A stretch of DNA of 45,564 bases from contig JAAOMT010000029.1 in assembly GCA_016748015.1 (NCBI GenBank), positions 65,652 to 111,215 on the forward strand, given 5' to 3'. Under the pieces are notes generated by a model. That model had not been told where the DNA came from and ran no database searches. It was given only the letters and a program-made list of their open reading frames with translations. This DNA comes from Geosiphon pyriformis. Lineage: Eukaryota > Glomeromycota > Glomeromycetes > Archaeosporales > Geosiphonaceae. Numbering within the stretch: position 1 is the stretch's first letter; every line of letters starts with the position of its first letter. Below, piece by piece: positions 23,532 through 36,960 of this stretch. A program made the translations under genes and the position numbers.

Positions 23532-24662
23532 CCATTTAATTTAAATTGCATGAAATATTATTAATCAATTAATAGCTACTATTTACAATTTAAATAACAA
23601 AAAAAAATTATAATTTATAACAAACTAAATTATTCAATAAAATTTAATAAGTTAATTAATTCATTAATAAAATTTAAAATTCAACTTTGAATTGGTAAAA
23701 ATTTAAATTAACATTAGTAATTTATACAACAAAATTAATAACTTTTCTGCATGGGATAAACTTAATACTATTTTAATACTGCTATGTTCATATATATATA
23801 TATATGAATGGGACAAGCAAAACTACAAGTATCAATTATCGAGACTTTTAAGCTATTTCTTTGGAGTAATTTGCTCAGAACTAGTAAAATTCGTGACGAA
23901 AATTTTTTTTTTCGATATAAAATTTGTTAAAAAGAATTAGTACAAACTAATTACAAAAATTTCATCCCACGCTTTGCGGATAATGAACATCATTTAAAAG
24001 GAGTTTATCCAAATATGAGTTTAACTTGAAAGAATAAAAAGGCGTTTTCAGATTATATGGTTAGGACCAATTTTTATATATTAATAGTCATTTAATTTGA
24101 TATAAGGTATAATACTGTTAAAAAATAAGTATAGAAGAGTAAAGAAGTACGAGTATCCCTTATACTGAATCTCCTCATATATATATCAACTTATAATAAA
24201 TAAATTGAAAAATAATTATCTTTCAAGTTAAAAATATTAAATCTTGGATATTTTAAATACTTGAATTTAAATAAAATACAAAAAAAAATTAGTAAAAATT
24301 TTTATATTATTATTATATTAAAATTCTACATATAGGGTTCCATTTCGTGTAATTTAAACAATTTAATAATTAAAATTAAATAAAATAATTTATATGTAAA
24401 TATTTATTTACATTTTTAACCAAAAAAAAAACACTCACCAAGTCAAAAATGTAATTCAAAATTTTAACAAAATTGAACTTCCCAAATCATATCAGAAAAA
24501 ATGTTTTCATCAAGCCAGACAATTTTTTGTATTCATATTAATTCAAAAAAAACAAACAAACAAACAATAAAATTGCAATTTATTAAATTCTGTATTTTTG
24601 TTTAAAACCCTTTTGTCAATTTTGTTATTAGCTTATTTGGCTTCTTAAATTTCACAATTTTA

Positions 24663-24872
24663 TTATCTTGCTTGTACTAATTTGGATAGAGAAAAAAATC
24701 TTTGGGAATTTACAGATATCCTGAGTGGCCCATAAAATTTTTTCAGCCAATCAACTTCCAAATGCAAGATTTCACGAATGGCTTCTCGGTATATCTCAAC
24801 GAGTTGGTATACAAGTTTCGCTGAATGGACATAACAAAGGATAATTCCATCGTTCAAAAGCTTGAATTTCAT
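24663..24872 (-). other. Isolated 69-codon ORF, unrecognised
   Basis: The predicted peptide has a plausible amphipathic character (VYQLVEIYREAIREILHLE, then WLKKFYGPLRISVNSQRFF) in an otherwise noncoding region. It might be one exon or a relic of a larger gene. No upstream or downstream exon could be joined with confidence, and I do not recognise the family. Confidence 0.25.
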
Positions 24873-26556
24873 TCAAACTTACGTAAACACATATTTGTCA
24901 TTTCAACACAAAATTAAGGGTCTATTGATAATAGTTGTTTTTCATATTTTAGTTTTTCGGTATGATAATTGGCGGAAAACCTTCTAATAAAATCTCAAAT
25001 AAATTAGCAGAACAATTAATAAGAAACTGATTTTGATCGAAAAGTTGGCTAATATATTTATAGATTCTCTTCAATTTTGATGAAACAATAGAGAGTTAGT
25101 GGTAACACAAAATTAATTTGCATTATTAACCAAGTATATCTGTGTAGTTAAATCTTCTTTTTAGGATTATCATATATGAAGTACGTAAAATAAAATCTAT
25201 ACTACTTTAATATTTTTTGAAAGTTAATATTCTTTTAATGATATTATAAACTGTACTTTTATTTTTTATTATTAAAATTAATCAACATTAATTAGTTTTA
25301 TATTATATATATTATATATATTATATATATAATATATAATTATTTTTAATAAATACATATTAAAATATATATATACTTGATATTATTTAAAATGAAATTA
25401 TTAAAAAATTTTAATAAAAATATATTTGCACATAATATCTAAGATAATAAACAATTATTTTAAGATAAAAAGTAAAATAGAAAATAAATTTTTGATCCAA
25501 TTTTACAACCAAATGAATTAATTAAGTTGTATTTTAAAATATTTTTATGTTAATATTTTTATTTTAGTTTTTTCAAGCAAAAAATTTGAATTTTTATTAA
25601 TCTTTTATTTTTGATTGAAATTAAAATTAAATTTTTTTTTTAAATTTTAATATGCTATAACTGTATATAATTTTATATATTATAAATATAAATTCACAAT
25701 TCAAATCAAGTGAAAAAAATAAAATTTATATTAATAATAGATGGATTATTATTGACAATTATAATATTTTTTATTATTAAAATAATTTATTAAATAAATA
25801 TATATATAAAAAAAAATTAAAAAAATTAGAAAATTATTTAAAACCCAAATTTTAAATTTATGAAATAACTTAAATTTTAAAATACCACGAATTTTTTACT
25901 ATTTTTTTATTATTTGAACGGCATCAAATGTTTTAAATTTTATTAAAACACAAACCTTTAAAATTAATTATAAACTTCAGATTTATTTATTTTTTTATGT
26001 TTTTGTTAAGTAAATCTTTTTTTCTTTTTGGTCAAAATAATTATAAAATTTTAATAAAATTAGCTACTGTTAACAATTAATAGATTTTCATTATTATTAT
26101 TATTATTATTATAAGTAAACTTTTGAAAAATTTTTATTTTGAAACATACTAAAGATCTTTCTTTTGAAGATTATTTAATATATTTTTTTTATCTGTAAAA
26201 AAACATTGAAATAACCATATTTTTTTTCATATTTCGATCAAACAAATGTTTCTCAAAAACATGCTCTGTTGAAAAATTCATTATTTTAGCTCAGTAAGTA
26301 TCATTTTTTGTATCAGGGTATGGTCCGCGCAAAATTTTTTCAGAATTTGATTGAAAAGATTTAAAACTTCTCTATAAAGATAAAAATCTATGTGCATGTG
26401 CTACTTTTTTGTAAAATCAAATTTGTGAAAGTCTATGCATTTTTAGTTCATCTATAATTAATGGGTTACTGGGCTAAATTTTTAAAGTTTCCTTTTCAAT
26501 ATATTTAATAAATTTTAAAAAAAGTAAGGCAAATACTATAAAGAAATAATTTTGAA

Positions 26557-26600
26557 ACAAACAAACAAACAAACATCCATCCATCCATCCATCCATCATC
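26557..26600. repeat. (AAAC)n then (CATC)n microsatellite
   Basis: Four to five AAAC units run directly into about six CATC units. Confidence 0.85.
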
Positions 26601-26916
26601 TCCTCTAAGGATTCAAATCTAAATAAATAATTTTTGTTTAAACATTGCGGCACGCTTTTAAAAACATCCAAATAATCTCAAAAAGTCATGCTTTACAAAT
26701 ATTCTAATTGAGCTTGATATCATAAGCTAAAAGTTTTATAAAATAAAATATTTTAGATTCAAAAACACGGAATTCTGACAGATGATATAATTTGTTGAAA
26801 ATATTGGGGCTGGGTTATTCCACAATTCTATTTCTTTGTATTGTAACAAAACAATTTCATGTGTGTTTTGCTTAAATGTTTTTTTATATTGGAGAATTTT
26901 ACAATGACAGGTGACA

Positions 26917-27003
26917 AACAAACAAAACAAAACAAAACAAAACAAAACAAAACAAAACAAAACAAAACAAAACAAAATAAAATAAAATAAAATAAAACAA
27001 AAT
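26917..27003. repeat. (AAAAC)n / (AAAAT)n pentanucleotide array
   Basis: A run of about twelve AAAAC units continues into about four AAAAT units and one more AAAAC. The minus-strand ORFs here encode only FVLFC-type repeats and are not genes. Confidence 0.9.
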
Positions 27004-28113
27004 AAAAAAAATGTGATTGAAAATAATAACATTTATAAAATATTTCTCTCAACTCAATTTTGGAGATTTACAATTTGGGGGTATTTAAAGATTTTTATCA
27101 AAAATCCGATAAAAATTTTGCCAAAGACTTTTTTCAGTTTTAGTAATAATCATTGATATTTTTTATCATTTTTTTTTTATGTTAAAATAAAATTATTTTG
27201 AGATTATTTGGTTATTAAAACAAATAAAAATTTTCTATCTTTTTGATCCTAACCAATGAGAATTGATTTGTGTATGTTTCAAAGTACTAACCAATTTAAT
27301 TCGTTGTTAAAGCATTACCACCTTTTGAATGAAACATTTAGTGTTGTCATAATAAAAATTTAGAAATCAAATTGAATAATGGTCGGAAGTAAAGTTTTCT
27401 AAACAAAGGTTTTTTTTTAAATAATGTGTGCTAATATTAATTATTTAAATTTATCAAAAGTTTACACCACCTGGATAGGTATGACAGAAAATTCTTTCAT
27501 AATTTTAATTTTTAAAAAAAAGTTTGACTCAAACAATAACCACCAATAAAAAAAACTTGGTTCTGGAAAATTTTTCCCGATATCTGATTAAAAAGAACGA
27601 TTAATTTAAAATCTTTGTTCAGATTTTCAGTTATCTAATCAGGATATCAGCATTTTAACTCAACTTTATAAAATTATAATCCTCAATTCATTTTATTACA
27701 CATTTGGATTAAATTTCTCTTTCACTAATTTAGGATACATTTAACTATCCCCCTTCTATTCTCTCGATTTGAAATTTATTAGCTTGTTTACATTTTGAAA
27801 ATTTCTTCTGATTTGATAAAACTTTGGCAAACTTTGGCCAATTTCAAAGTTTTAATAGATAAAAAGATAAAAGGTTCAACATAAATAAATGCACAAAAGA
27901 AAGGCAATTTATTTAAGTTGAAAAAGCAATCTTAAATTGGTAATAATTTAAAAATCTTTTGGATCAAAATTCAAAATAACTAACGATTTTCCTTTCTTTA
28001 CCGATCACTCTTCTTTTAAATATTTACCTATGACAATGATTTAAACGGTGATACATCGGATGATGTGTCTTTAAACTTTGTATAAATTTAAAAATTGTAC
28101 GAGTTCAAAATTT

Positions 28114-28115
<2 letters not shown>

Positions 28116-28146
<31 letters not shown>
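28116..28146. repeat. (AT)n microsatellite
   Basis: About 15 AT units in intergenic DNA upstream of lipase-like gene A. Confidence 0.85.
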
Positions 28147-28148
<2 letters not shown>

Positions 28149-28245
28149 CGGATCAAAAATTTCCCGAAATTTTTAAAAGATTTCCGGTTTGATTGTAAAA
28201 AATTTTTTGTTCATCATCATCTCTCTGGGCTACAATGTTCAACGT

Positions 28246-28247
28246 TT

Positions 28248-28280
<33 letters not shown>

Positions 28281-28290
28281 TTATTATTTA
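28246..28290. repeat. (TTA)n microsatellite
   Basis: About 14 TTA units with one interruption (TTAG). Confidence 0.85.
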
Positions 28291-28975
28291 GTAAACTCAT
28301 TCAACTTTAATGGAGAAATGAGCAATTTCTAATTTGTAAATATTTTTGACAAATATCTTCTCATTTCTTTGATAACAGTCTTGTCCAATTTCAAAGGAAT
28401 CTCATAAGACTTTTACCAATATGTTTAGACTTTATAAAATTTAAATTTCTAGTTTTTCAATCATTTTTTCCGAATTTTAAAGTTTAATATACCCAGTATA
28501 TTATTCATTTGGAAAATAAAAAAAATCTTTCTTTTATCGAGCTTGGCTTCTCAATACAATTCGAACAATGAGAATTGATCTTTGATATTTCTTCTTTACT
28601 TGTAAATTTATTTATTACTCAAATGAAACATTATTTTATAATTAAATAATCCCGAAAAATCCCGTAAATTTTAGTTTTCTTCATCATCACAAGAGTAATC
28701 AAACAAAATTGACAGCTCGTGAATCTTTTAATATAATTATTAGCTTAGTAGTAGCAAATTCGCGCAAAGTCATATATTATTCCTTTTCCTCAATCTCTTT
28801 TTTACTTTTACTTTTTTTTTTCTTTTTTTATTTTTATTTTTTATACTATGAGAATAATATTATGCTCTAAAAAATTTATAAAGCTATTCCGAGGATCAAA
28901 GGAACTTAAAATTTTAATCGTAAAAATACTAAATTCATTACATCTCAAAGAACATTCTCTTCTTTTCATTTTAAA

Positions 28976-29862
28976 ATGAATTTCATTTCATCATACAATC
29001 TTCCCTTGTACCATTCAAAAAGATATTACGATTGTCAATTCGAACTTTTTTGGCGAAAAGTTAGCCAGCAAAACTCATCAATTTCTTCACGTAAAATCAT
29101 TCAATCTATTTTATTACTCTTCATATTGATATACCCAATGATACATATTTATCATAAGCATAATTATCATTTATCGAAAAAATTAATACAAAATGATTTA
29201 TACAATACGACAATGCAAAAAAACCTTTTTAATTTTAGTTATGAAATAAATCGGTTTCCAAATTTAGTTAGTCGAGAACTAAGCAAAAGTATCAGTCATT
29301 TCAAAATAAGGGTTTCCAGTCCTGCTTTCTTACAAATGACCCAACAATACGCATGGTATGCCATGAAATCTTATTGTTTGAACAAGAAAAATATCGTTGC
29401 TCCAGGAATTTATGGTAATTTTTTATCTATCTCGACAGCTATGAAATGATTTATTTTTCAAAAAGTTAATTTTTATAATTTCTGTAAATTATAACCCCAG
29501 CAAACATTAAAGTCGTGCAGGACCAAATAATTCTAAGCGTCAGGGGACCAAATTTAAATGATCCCAAATATTGGGAATCAAGAAGTCACGAGCTTATTGC
29601 CTTCCAAGGAGTTCATGGTGCAAAAGTTGATGCGGTATTTTATCAACAATTTCAGAAAACTAAATCTGCCCTAGGGGATGAAATATTGGAAACAGTAAAG
29701 GCAAATGAGATTTATACAGTCGCGTCTGTTGGCCATGGTGCAGGTGGTGGTAAGCAGACTCATACCCTAAAAAATAATTCATATATTCTATATTTAAGCG
29801 GAAATTTGAAAAAAAAAATTTATATTGTGCTCTCTCTCTTTTTCTCTCTCTTTTTCTCCCTC

Positions 29863-29956
<94 letters not shown>

Positions 29957-30592
29957 ATTATTTTATTTATCATCTTAGTTTTCGCCACATTTGCTCTATT
30001 GGAGTTTTGGGAACAGATCAATTCTATTAATGCTAAGATAGCAGAATTTGAAAATTTGATCAAAGTTCAATTAGTATTGGTCAGTTTCGGACAGCCACAC
30101 ATTGGCAATAAAGTCTTTGCACAATATATGAATGGACTTCAATATAAAGGAATCTTGAAGGTCTATCGATTTACTAATACAGACGATATGGTGCCGAGAC
30201 TACCTGCTCGTGTTGAAGGGGCTTACCATCATTATGTGCATAGTGTTTTCGAAGTATGGCAAGGTGAATCCACTTGTGACTGTCAACAAGAAGATACCAT
30301 CCTATATTTATGTAAAGGTCAAACACTATCAGACGAGAGAGGTATTCCATTAATTGAGGAAAGTCAGGTAACTATTTTAAATCATTTAAGCCTTTTTACT
30401 CTTACACAAAAAAATTAAACTTAATTTATTCAATTAAACTTTGCTTTTCTCAATTTTTATAAAAAGGAATGCAATAATAAATATGGGATAGCTCATTTTA
30501 CTCCACACAACGGGCCATATTTGCAAGTGCCAATGGGCAGTTGTTTAAAAGACATTCCTCCATGGGAAAAACCCATCTTCCACATACATTAA
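28976..30592 (+). CDS. Class-3 lipase-like protein A with nucleophile Ser replaced by Gly
   Basis: Four exons, 28976-29414, 29501-29749, 29979-30367 and 30467-30592, phases matching, about 400 residues. A hydrophobic segment at about residues 40-60 after a basic stretch suggests a signal anchor. The body follows the fungal class-3 lipase (Rhizomucor lipase) fold: QQYAWYAMKSYC helix, QIILSVRGPN strand, the nucleophile-elbow block VGHGAGGVFATFALLEF, the SFGQPHIGN block, RFTNTDDMVPRLP with the catalytic Asp (about 299), and a C-terminal ECNN...PHNGPY block with the probable catalytic His (about 373). The elbow should read GHSxGG, but the serine codon is GGT (Gly226), so classical hydrolysis is not expected. 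Paired cysteines (CDC, LCKG, ECN, GSC) fit an extracellular location. Genes B and C are paralogues sharing three intron positions. Confidence 0.88.
29830..29956 (+). repeat. 127-nt uninterrupted polypyrimidine (CT)n tract in intron 2 of gene A
   Basis: Every base from 29830 to 29956 is C or T, mainly CT units with TTTC interruptions. It fills much of the 229-nt intron; the same intron is 107 nt in gene B and 82 nt in gene C. It ends about 20 bases before the acceptor. Confidence 0.93.
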
Positions 30593-30728
30593 CATTTAAA
30601 CCATTTAAATCCATACTTTCCTTTCTCAATTACTCATATAAGGTTGGTTTTTTTTATCAAAAAGTTTCTTTTTCTTTAAAATAATCAAAGATATCTTAAA
30701 AAACTTTTTTTTTGCCATTTTTAATTAT

Positions 30729-31013
30729 TTGATTAAAAAAATTTTCAATTTAATTGGCTGTACAAAAATTGTTCATTATAGAAATCGATTTAGGGATTTA
30801 AATTTTTCACATGTATTAAGTAATATGGAGCGATTAATAAACCTATTCTCTCAAAATATTGAATTCCAAACTCTAGACCCAGACAAAGAGCTTCATATTT
30901 TTCAACGGAAAATTTTGGAAAACAAAAATTTTAATTGGTTGATGATTTATGAAACTAAATATTTATCCAGTTTCATCTTTATAGGTATTGAAAAAATTCG
31001 CCTAATCGAATAA
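30729..31013 (+). other. Unrecognised 94-codon ORF between lipase-like genes
   Basis: The peptide is rich in Ile, Phe, Asn and Lys, as AT-rich DNA produces by chance, but the middle (LSNMERLINLFSQNIEFQTL) is protein-like. It has no hydrophobic leader and no motif I recognise. It does not resemble the lipase family and cannot be joined to gene A by splice sites. Confidence 0.2.
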
Positions 31014-31581
31014 ACAGACCATTAAAATAAATTATGATGATGATGATGATAATGCTAAAAGGAAGGTGGGTATGACCTGATTCCTAAATCGCCTGAATTC
31101 CCAACAAATTTTCATATCATGATATTAATATATATATGTATAATGGATCAGGCCAAAATTTTATTTAATTCCTATCAAAAATATCGGGATAGATGATCAA
31201 TAATCAAATATTTGCATTGGGTTTAGCTGTCAATTTGTTCCATTGTCAATCCCCAAACGATGAGAAACTTTATGTCAGGTGAGAATTTTCCTTGTTCCTG
31301 TTACGACTTATGACCTGCATCACAAGCTCTTACTTCTTTATCAAATTTATCTATTATTTCTTATGAAGATCTGTTTGTAATTATTTTTCTTATAGATAAA
31401 GTTGACAAACAATGAGAGTACCCCAAATTTTTTTGAAGAATTTCCTACATGTCTTAATTAGAGCCTTAATAGAGATTTTCGTGATAAATTTTTTAACTTT
31501 TTTATAAAAACAAAAATACTAAAACAAAAATTAAAACTATTCACACATGATTTTTTTTTTTCTGAAAATTATTTTGAAATC

Positions 31582-31609
31582 TTTTTTTTTTTTTTTTTTT
31601 TTTTTTTTT
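31582..31609. repeat. Poly-T run of 28
   Basis: A homopolymer of T on the plus strand; it could be the poly-A tail of a minus-strand retro-insertion, but no element body was recognised beside it. Confidence 0.8.
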
Positions 31610-32018
31610 GAAAATTAAAAAACTGTTTAAAAAAAAATTTATAACAGAATTTATTCAAAAAAATATTCATAATTAAAAACTTTTTATCATGTATTAAATA
31701 TTAAATTTATTATGAATTTAAAATTTATTATTATTTTGAAAATTTTTAATTAAAATTGTAAAAAATTAGGTTTTAAATATATTGGATAAAATTTTAATTT
31801 TAATTAAAATCTCAATTATCAGATCAAAATATTAATTATATTGAATTATTATTATTATTATTATTATATCCAAATGGTATATATTTAATAAATTTTAAAT
31901 CTGTTAATAAACTGATTTTACTTTATTTAAAAATTATTTAAATATTGAATAAAATTATTTATAAAATAATGATAATAATAATAAAAATAAAAATAAATAA
32001 AAATAATAATAACAAAAA

Positions 32019-32022
<4 letters not shown>

Positions 32023-32078
<56 letters not shown>

Positions 32079-32079
32079 T
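32023..32079. repeat. (AAT)n microsatellite
   Basis: About 19 AAT-type units, with shorter imperfect AAT/ATG units before it. Confidence 0.85.
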
Positions 32080-33386
32080 GTTGTAATTAAAAAAAAAGTA
32101 TTACAATTATTTTCAAAAAATGAAAATTTGAATGATTATAAAAATATTTTTATTTTAAATATTAATAATGTAATTAATATTCTTTATTATTTTATATTTA
32201 AATATAAAATCCAAAAAAAAATAAAAATGAAAAGATGAATAAAAAAAAAGTAATTTTTTTTTGTATTTTGTAACAAATAAATAAAGAATCAGAAATTTTT
32301 TTTTTAAAAAAAAACCGTTTCAAATTTTAAATGACTTTATTTATTTATTTATTTATTCAAATACAAAGTAATATATTATTTTGAAGAAAAAAATATCATA
32401 AATAGTCAGTTAAAATTTTCAAAAAAAAAAGTTATTAATGAATCGATTAAAGAATGAATGTTTTCTTGACAAATAATATTGGAAAAAAAAGTAAAAATTA
32501 ATTTCATTAGTTTAATTTGTTTGTTTAAACTATATTTTGAAAAATTGTGTTATGCTGAAAAAAAAATGTAATGAAATATTTTATTTAATTTTTACAATAT
32601 ATATATATATGTATTTTTTTTTTTAAAAAAAAAAAAAGTAATTAAAAAACTTATTTTTAATATTTTAAAAGGAAAAAACATTTTAAAAATAAAAAAACTT
32701 TTTGTATTATTATTATTATTTTTTTTAAAAAAAAAGCATGATAATCTCTGATTAACCAATAATACTCTGTTTTTTTTTTGGTGAAAAATAACTATCTACA
32801 TATTTTGGTTAATCTCCTTTGAGTTTGTCGCAGAATGGAAGATTTATGTATTATTTACACATTTAGCTTTATTAGCTTTGCTTTGTCGATAAGCTATTTT
32901 GGGCTAGTAATATCCAAATTTGAAATTTTATTCTCAAGTTTTTGTTCAACAATGATTTCATATTTAATGATCGCGGAGATAGAATACATGATAACTTTCA
33001 AAACAATCTAGTTAAAGTGTTATTATTATTATTATTATTATTTTTTGAAATTAGTTATTTATGATAATCATAGCTCTTTGTTTAATAATAAAATGGGTAA
33101 TCACGTTTGAAACTATTCGATTGGATTTCAAATTTTGTTTTGCCAAACCATTTATATTGTATTTTTTTTGAAAAAGTGCTTTTCCAAATTCATGAAAAGA
33201 AGGGATGAATTGGAGCGTAAATTATTTTTCACCAAAGTTTAAAAATTATTTATCGATCGATGGTCTGAAAAAATTGCTTTAAAAATGAGGTCAGTTGAAT
33301 AAAAAGTTTTTGTATCATAATTATTCCCTTATAAATTTGCTTTTTAATTATTAAAAAATTTTATTTGTTCACTTTTCTTTACCCTC

Positions 33387-34846
33387 ATGACACATTCAAA
33401 TTTTATTATTTTGAAACATTTAATAAAACGATACAAAGTTTTTGATCTGTTGAAAGAGGGAAATGTTTTGCTCAAATTTTTGATTGCAAACTTATTATTC
33501 CTATTTATATGTGGAATTATATTAAGTCAAATGAGCGAAAAGTCATCATTATGGACATTAAATCTCTATTTTGAGAATTCGACTAACCCTCAGACCCTTC
33601 CAATTCTTGCGTTAAAAAATATTTCAATTATCCCTTCTTTCGGGAACCAAAATTTCACACCTAAAAGTCCGGAACGGGAAAATTTTACAATTTCCTATCA
33701 TACATTTAATTCCATTTCTAAGCATAAACCTTTCAATAAAAAAAATACCAATGGTTTTAAAGCAAAATTAACCGATTTTCAACTTGAAAAATCCAAAAAA
33801 TATGCTTGGCATGCATCACAAGCATATTGTCTTAAAAATGAACATTTAATTGCTTCAGAAATTTATGGTATATGTTTTTTATTTTTTAAAAAATAGGAAA
33901 CAACAAGAGCTTGATTTATTTAAAAATATTTATTTTTAGCAAATGTTGAGGTTCAAAAAGGAGAAATTATTTTGACTTTCAAGGGTGAAAAAGTGAATTA
34001 CCAAAGTTATTGGGACGGACGAGAGAAAGGCCTTATTCCATATCAATATAACCAAAGGGCGTTTGTCGATAAAATTTTCTTTCAGAAATGGAATCAAACT
34101 AAAAATTCCGTCTCAGAACGTATAATTGAAGAGATCAAATATCATGGTATATACACTATTGTAGCGGTCGGACATGGGATAGGTGGTGGTAAGCTTTTTA
34201 TATTAATCAAAATCTCTGATGATTATTTCACTTCAACCTTTGAGTTTGATAATAAGTTTCCTATTTTTATTTTATTTTTTTTAACTTTACATTAGTCTAC
34301 GCGACTTTTGCAATTCTAGAATTGCTAGAAATTTTAAAATATTCGAAATTCAAACTAGATCCTATTGTACGTGCTCCAAAGCTTTCTTTGCAAGTATTTA
34401 CATTTGGCCAACCCCACATTGGTGACAGAGAGTTTGCAAGACATGTTAATGATTTAATGTTCGAAGGAAAGTTATTAGTTTATAGATTTACGAACACAAA
34501 CGATTATGTTCCTCAATTACCAGAAAGTACATTTCAAAGCTATTACACTCATCATGCTTGGGAATATTGGATTGCATCAGATTGTGAATGTGCACTTCCT
34601 GAAGTTTATGTTTGTCAAGGACCAAAAGTTTTCGAAGATGGTAAAACATACATTGGAGAAAGTCAGGCAAGTTTGATTTAACCATTTTTGAAACTCAATT
34701 TTTTGCATTTCAACTGACTTTTTTAATATTATTAGGAGTGTAATAACAGCCTCCAACCAAGTTTTACATCACATAATGGTCCATACTTAGATATAATGAT
34801 GGGAGACTGTATACGAACAAACCTTCAAAAAGAACGAGTAGCTTAA
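33387..34846 (+). CDS. Class-3 lipase-like protein B with nucleophile Ser replaced by Gly
   Basis: Four exons, 33387-33867, 33940-34188, 34296-34666 and 34736-34846, about 403 residues; exon 2 is 249 nt as in gene A. A membrane segment lies at about residues 29-47 (LKFLIANLLFLFICGIILS). Fold blocks: KKYAWHASQAYC, IILTFKG, VAVGHGIGGVYATFAILE, FTFGQPHIGD, RFTNTNDYVPQLP with the catalytic Asp, HHAWEYWI, and ECNNSLQPSF with SHNGPY and the probable catalytic His (about 380). The elbow residue is Gly240, codon GGG. The last intron begins GC (AGTCAG|GCAAGT) and ends ATTAG; without splicing the frame stops at once, and the splice recreates ESQ|ECNN exactly as in paralogue A. Secreted or type II membrane protein; catalytic activity is doubtful. 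Confidence 0.9.
34667..34735 (+). other. GC-AG intron in lipase-like gene B
   Basis: Donor AG|GCAAGT is the optimal GC-donor consensus and pairs with a TTAG acceptor; the intron is 69 nt. Gene A has a GT donor (AG|GTAACT) at the equivalent codon, and both join ESQ to ECNN. Confidence 0.9.
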
Positions 34847-36960
34847 ATCTTGATTAACAAAATATAGATTCTTGAATTCAGACTTTATTTATTTATTTAT
34901 TTATTTATTTAAAAATTTATTTAAACTTTTATTTAAACTTTTAATAAAAAAAATGTGTTTTAACTATATAGTATAAATTATTTAAAAAATCTCAATTGAT
35001 ATTTTTATTGAAACTTCTTTGGTTCCCGAGAAAATGTTAAAGTTATAATTTTTATCTTTGCTGTAAGCTAAGAATTTCCACCATTTTTTTTTGATGCATA
35101 AACTACCTCATCTGGTCATCTTGTATCAAAATAAAACAAAACCAGAATCGTTTATGAATCATTAACTTTCTGAACCGGTTATATTTTTATCTTAATTGGT
35201 CTTGTTAAAAGCAAGATATCTTTAGTTAAAGAATATTTTCTTTTTTAATTATATAATCATTGACCTAGGGAATATCAATTTTTCAATTTATTCTATAAAC
35301 TCTTACAAATGAAAAATGAATTTTCATTTTTTTGAATATTTCAAAAAAAACATTGATATTTTATCCTTAACGTTTCGTTTATTTGAAAGGTAAAAATTTG
35401 TTAAAATCGCTAGTTTTCATTTTTTCGCTAATTAACAATATTATCCACAGTGTTATTCAGACTAAAAATTAATTAGGCTGTTATCCTCGGGGATGAATTG
35501 AGCAAAATAAACTTTTTTCCTAGAGTTAAACTATGCTTAATGCTTCTAACACGTGGTTAGGTATATTAATTGCTTAATCTGTTGGCATTTCATATTCGGA
35601 AGAAATATCTAATGCGAATAATTCTCAGGTGATGGTGTCATGGGTACGGTTAAGCTGAATCTCAAAAGTTTAAAACTATCTTGATTTCCAGAATCTATTA
35701 TTTATCAGATTAATGGAAAAGAGTTTCGTGAAAGAGCTAGATTTTCATATAATAAAACTTTAAAAATTTTGTTAGATTTTTAAAGAATTAAAGTAGCCTT
35801 GGTTCTCAAATTATTCGTTAAATTTCATATAGTATTCGTATATAACCTCTCACCATTGTGATTTCTTCTAAAAGAATATGAATTAATTGAGCTTTTTGTT
35901 TTGCAACTTAAAATTATTTTTAAATTTCTCTTGAGCTTAGGGAGTACTATTGATAACCATAAATTTTGAATAGAGTCCTATTAGCGAATGCAGCTTGTTA
36001 AAAAATTAAGATTTTCTACAATGTTAATTGATAAAGGTTAATTTAAAGGATAAAATCTATTATAAAAACTTTTAGCTTATGAATAAAAATGATTTGTATG
36101 CTATTGAGGATAAAAACTATTTTTATAACAAGCACAAGAAATTTTCTTTTAAAATTTTCTTCAATGTATAATACATTGAAGAAATAACCTTTTACATCTT
36201 TTTATAATAATACTTTCACAAAGATAACAAATGAATTTTAAAACTAGAATGAAATCAGTATTTTTTTATGCCCTTTGACAAGAAATACTCTAAAGTTTGG
36301 ATTTTTTTAACTTTATTACATTCTAAATATATATATTAAATTAAAATATAAAATATTTTCTTTTATATTTGGTTTCCTAAGAGTAAATTTGATCAGAAAA
36401 GTAAAGGAAAAAAAATGTTTCTTACATTTCTTTTATTGAAGAGTAAAAAGTTTGGTTGATAAATCACTTTTTTAACAAAAATTCAGCCTACCTTAAAATT
36501 TATTTTTCTATCCAAAAAGGAATTTTCATACCCGTTCCTTTACCGGTGCTGGTCTCCGATCTTGTTCATTTTTTAATTAAGACAAACAAATATTAAACTA
36601 ATTTTCTGGCAAAAAAATAAAAATCGCTTTAAATCCATATTAAGAGGCGTTGGTTTATCAATCATATTCAATATTTGAATTTGTTCGCTTTCATCAAAAT
36701 GAAGAAATTTTGTTTAATCAAATTGAATATTTATACTGTTTGATGAGATTGCCGTAAAAATCAAAAAGGTCATAGAACTTTAGGAATATAACTTTTTAAA
36801 TCTTGGACCTTGAAAAATTGCTATCATAATGAAATTTTTCTTTATTTTGTTGCGAATTGATAGTTTTCCATTTTGAAAACTCTGCAAATTAAAAATAAAT
36901 GATCTCTGGCGAATTTTTTTATTGATAAAAAAGCGGTTTATTGATAGCTTTAAAAGATTA
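34847..36960. other. Spacer between convergent lipase-like genes B and C
   Basis: About 2.1 kb of AT-rich DNA with a (TTTA)n microsatellite at 34886-34911 and no recognised gene. The 3' ends of genes B and C face each other across it. Confidence 0.5.

Larger units (their letters stand above)
23532..28975. other. 5.4-kb AT-rich gene desert with microsatellites
   Basis: Very AT-rich sequence with long homopolymers and palindromic TATA strings (for example 25300-25345). The only ORF with some protein character is 24872-24663 on the minus strand. Frames around 26736-27052 are translations of an AAAAC repeat. I see no RNA gene. Confidence 0.5.
30593..33386. other. AT-rich spacer between lipase-like genes A and B
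   Basis: Contains an unrecognised 94-codon plus-strand ORF at 30729-31013 with no clear splice sites, an ATG-repeat near 31034-31052, a poly-T run at 31582-31609, and an (AAT)n array at 32023-32079. I see no other gene. Confidence 0.5.

Noticed and set aside
26736-27052. Minus-strand ORFs of 74-98 codons rich in Phe, Leu, Val and Cys
   Set aside because: They are translations of the AAAAC/AAAAT pentanucleotide array.
29794-30063. Antisense ORF of Arg-Glu repeats and plus-strand Ser-Leu repeats
   Set aside because: They are translations of the CT tract in intron 2 of lipase-like gene A.
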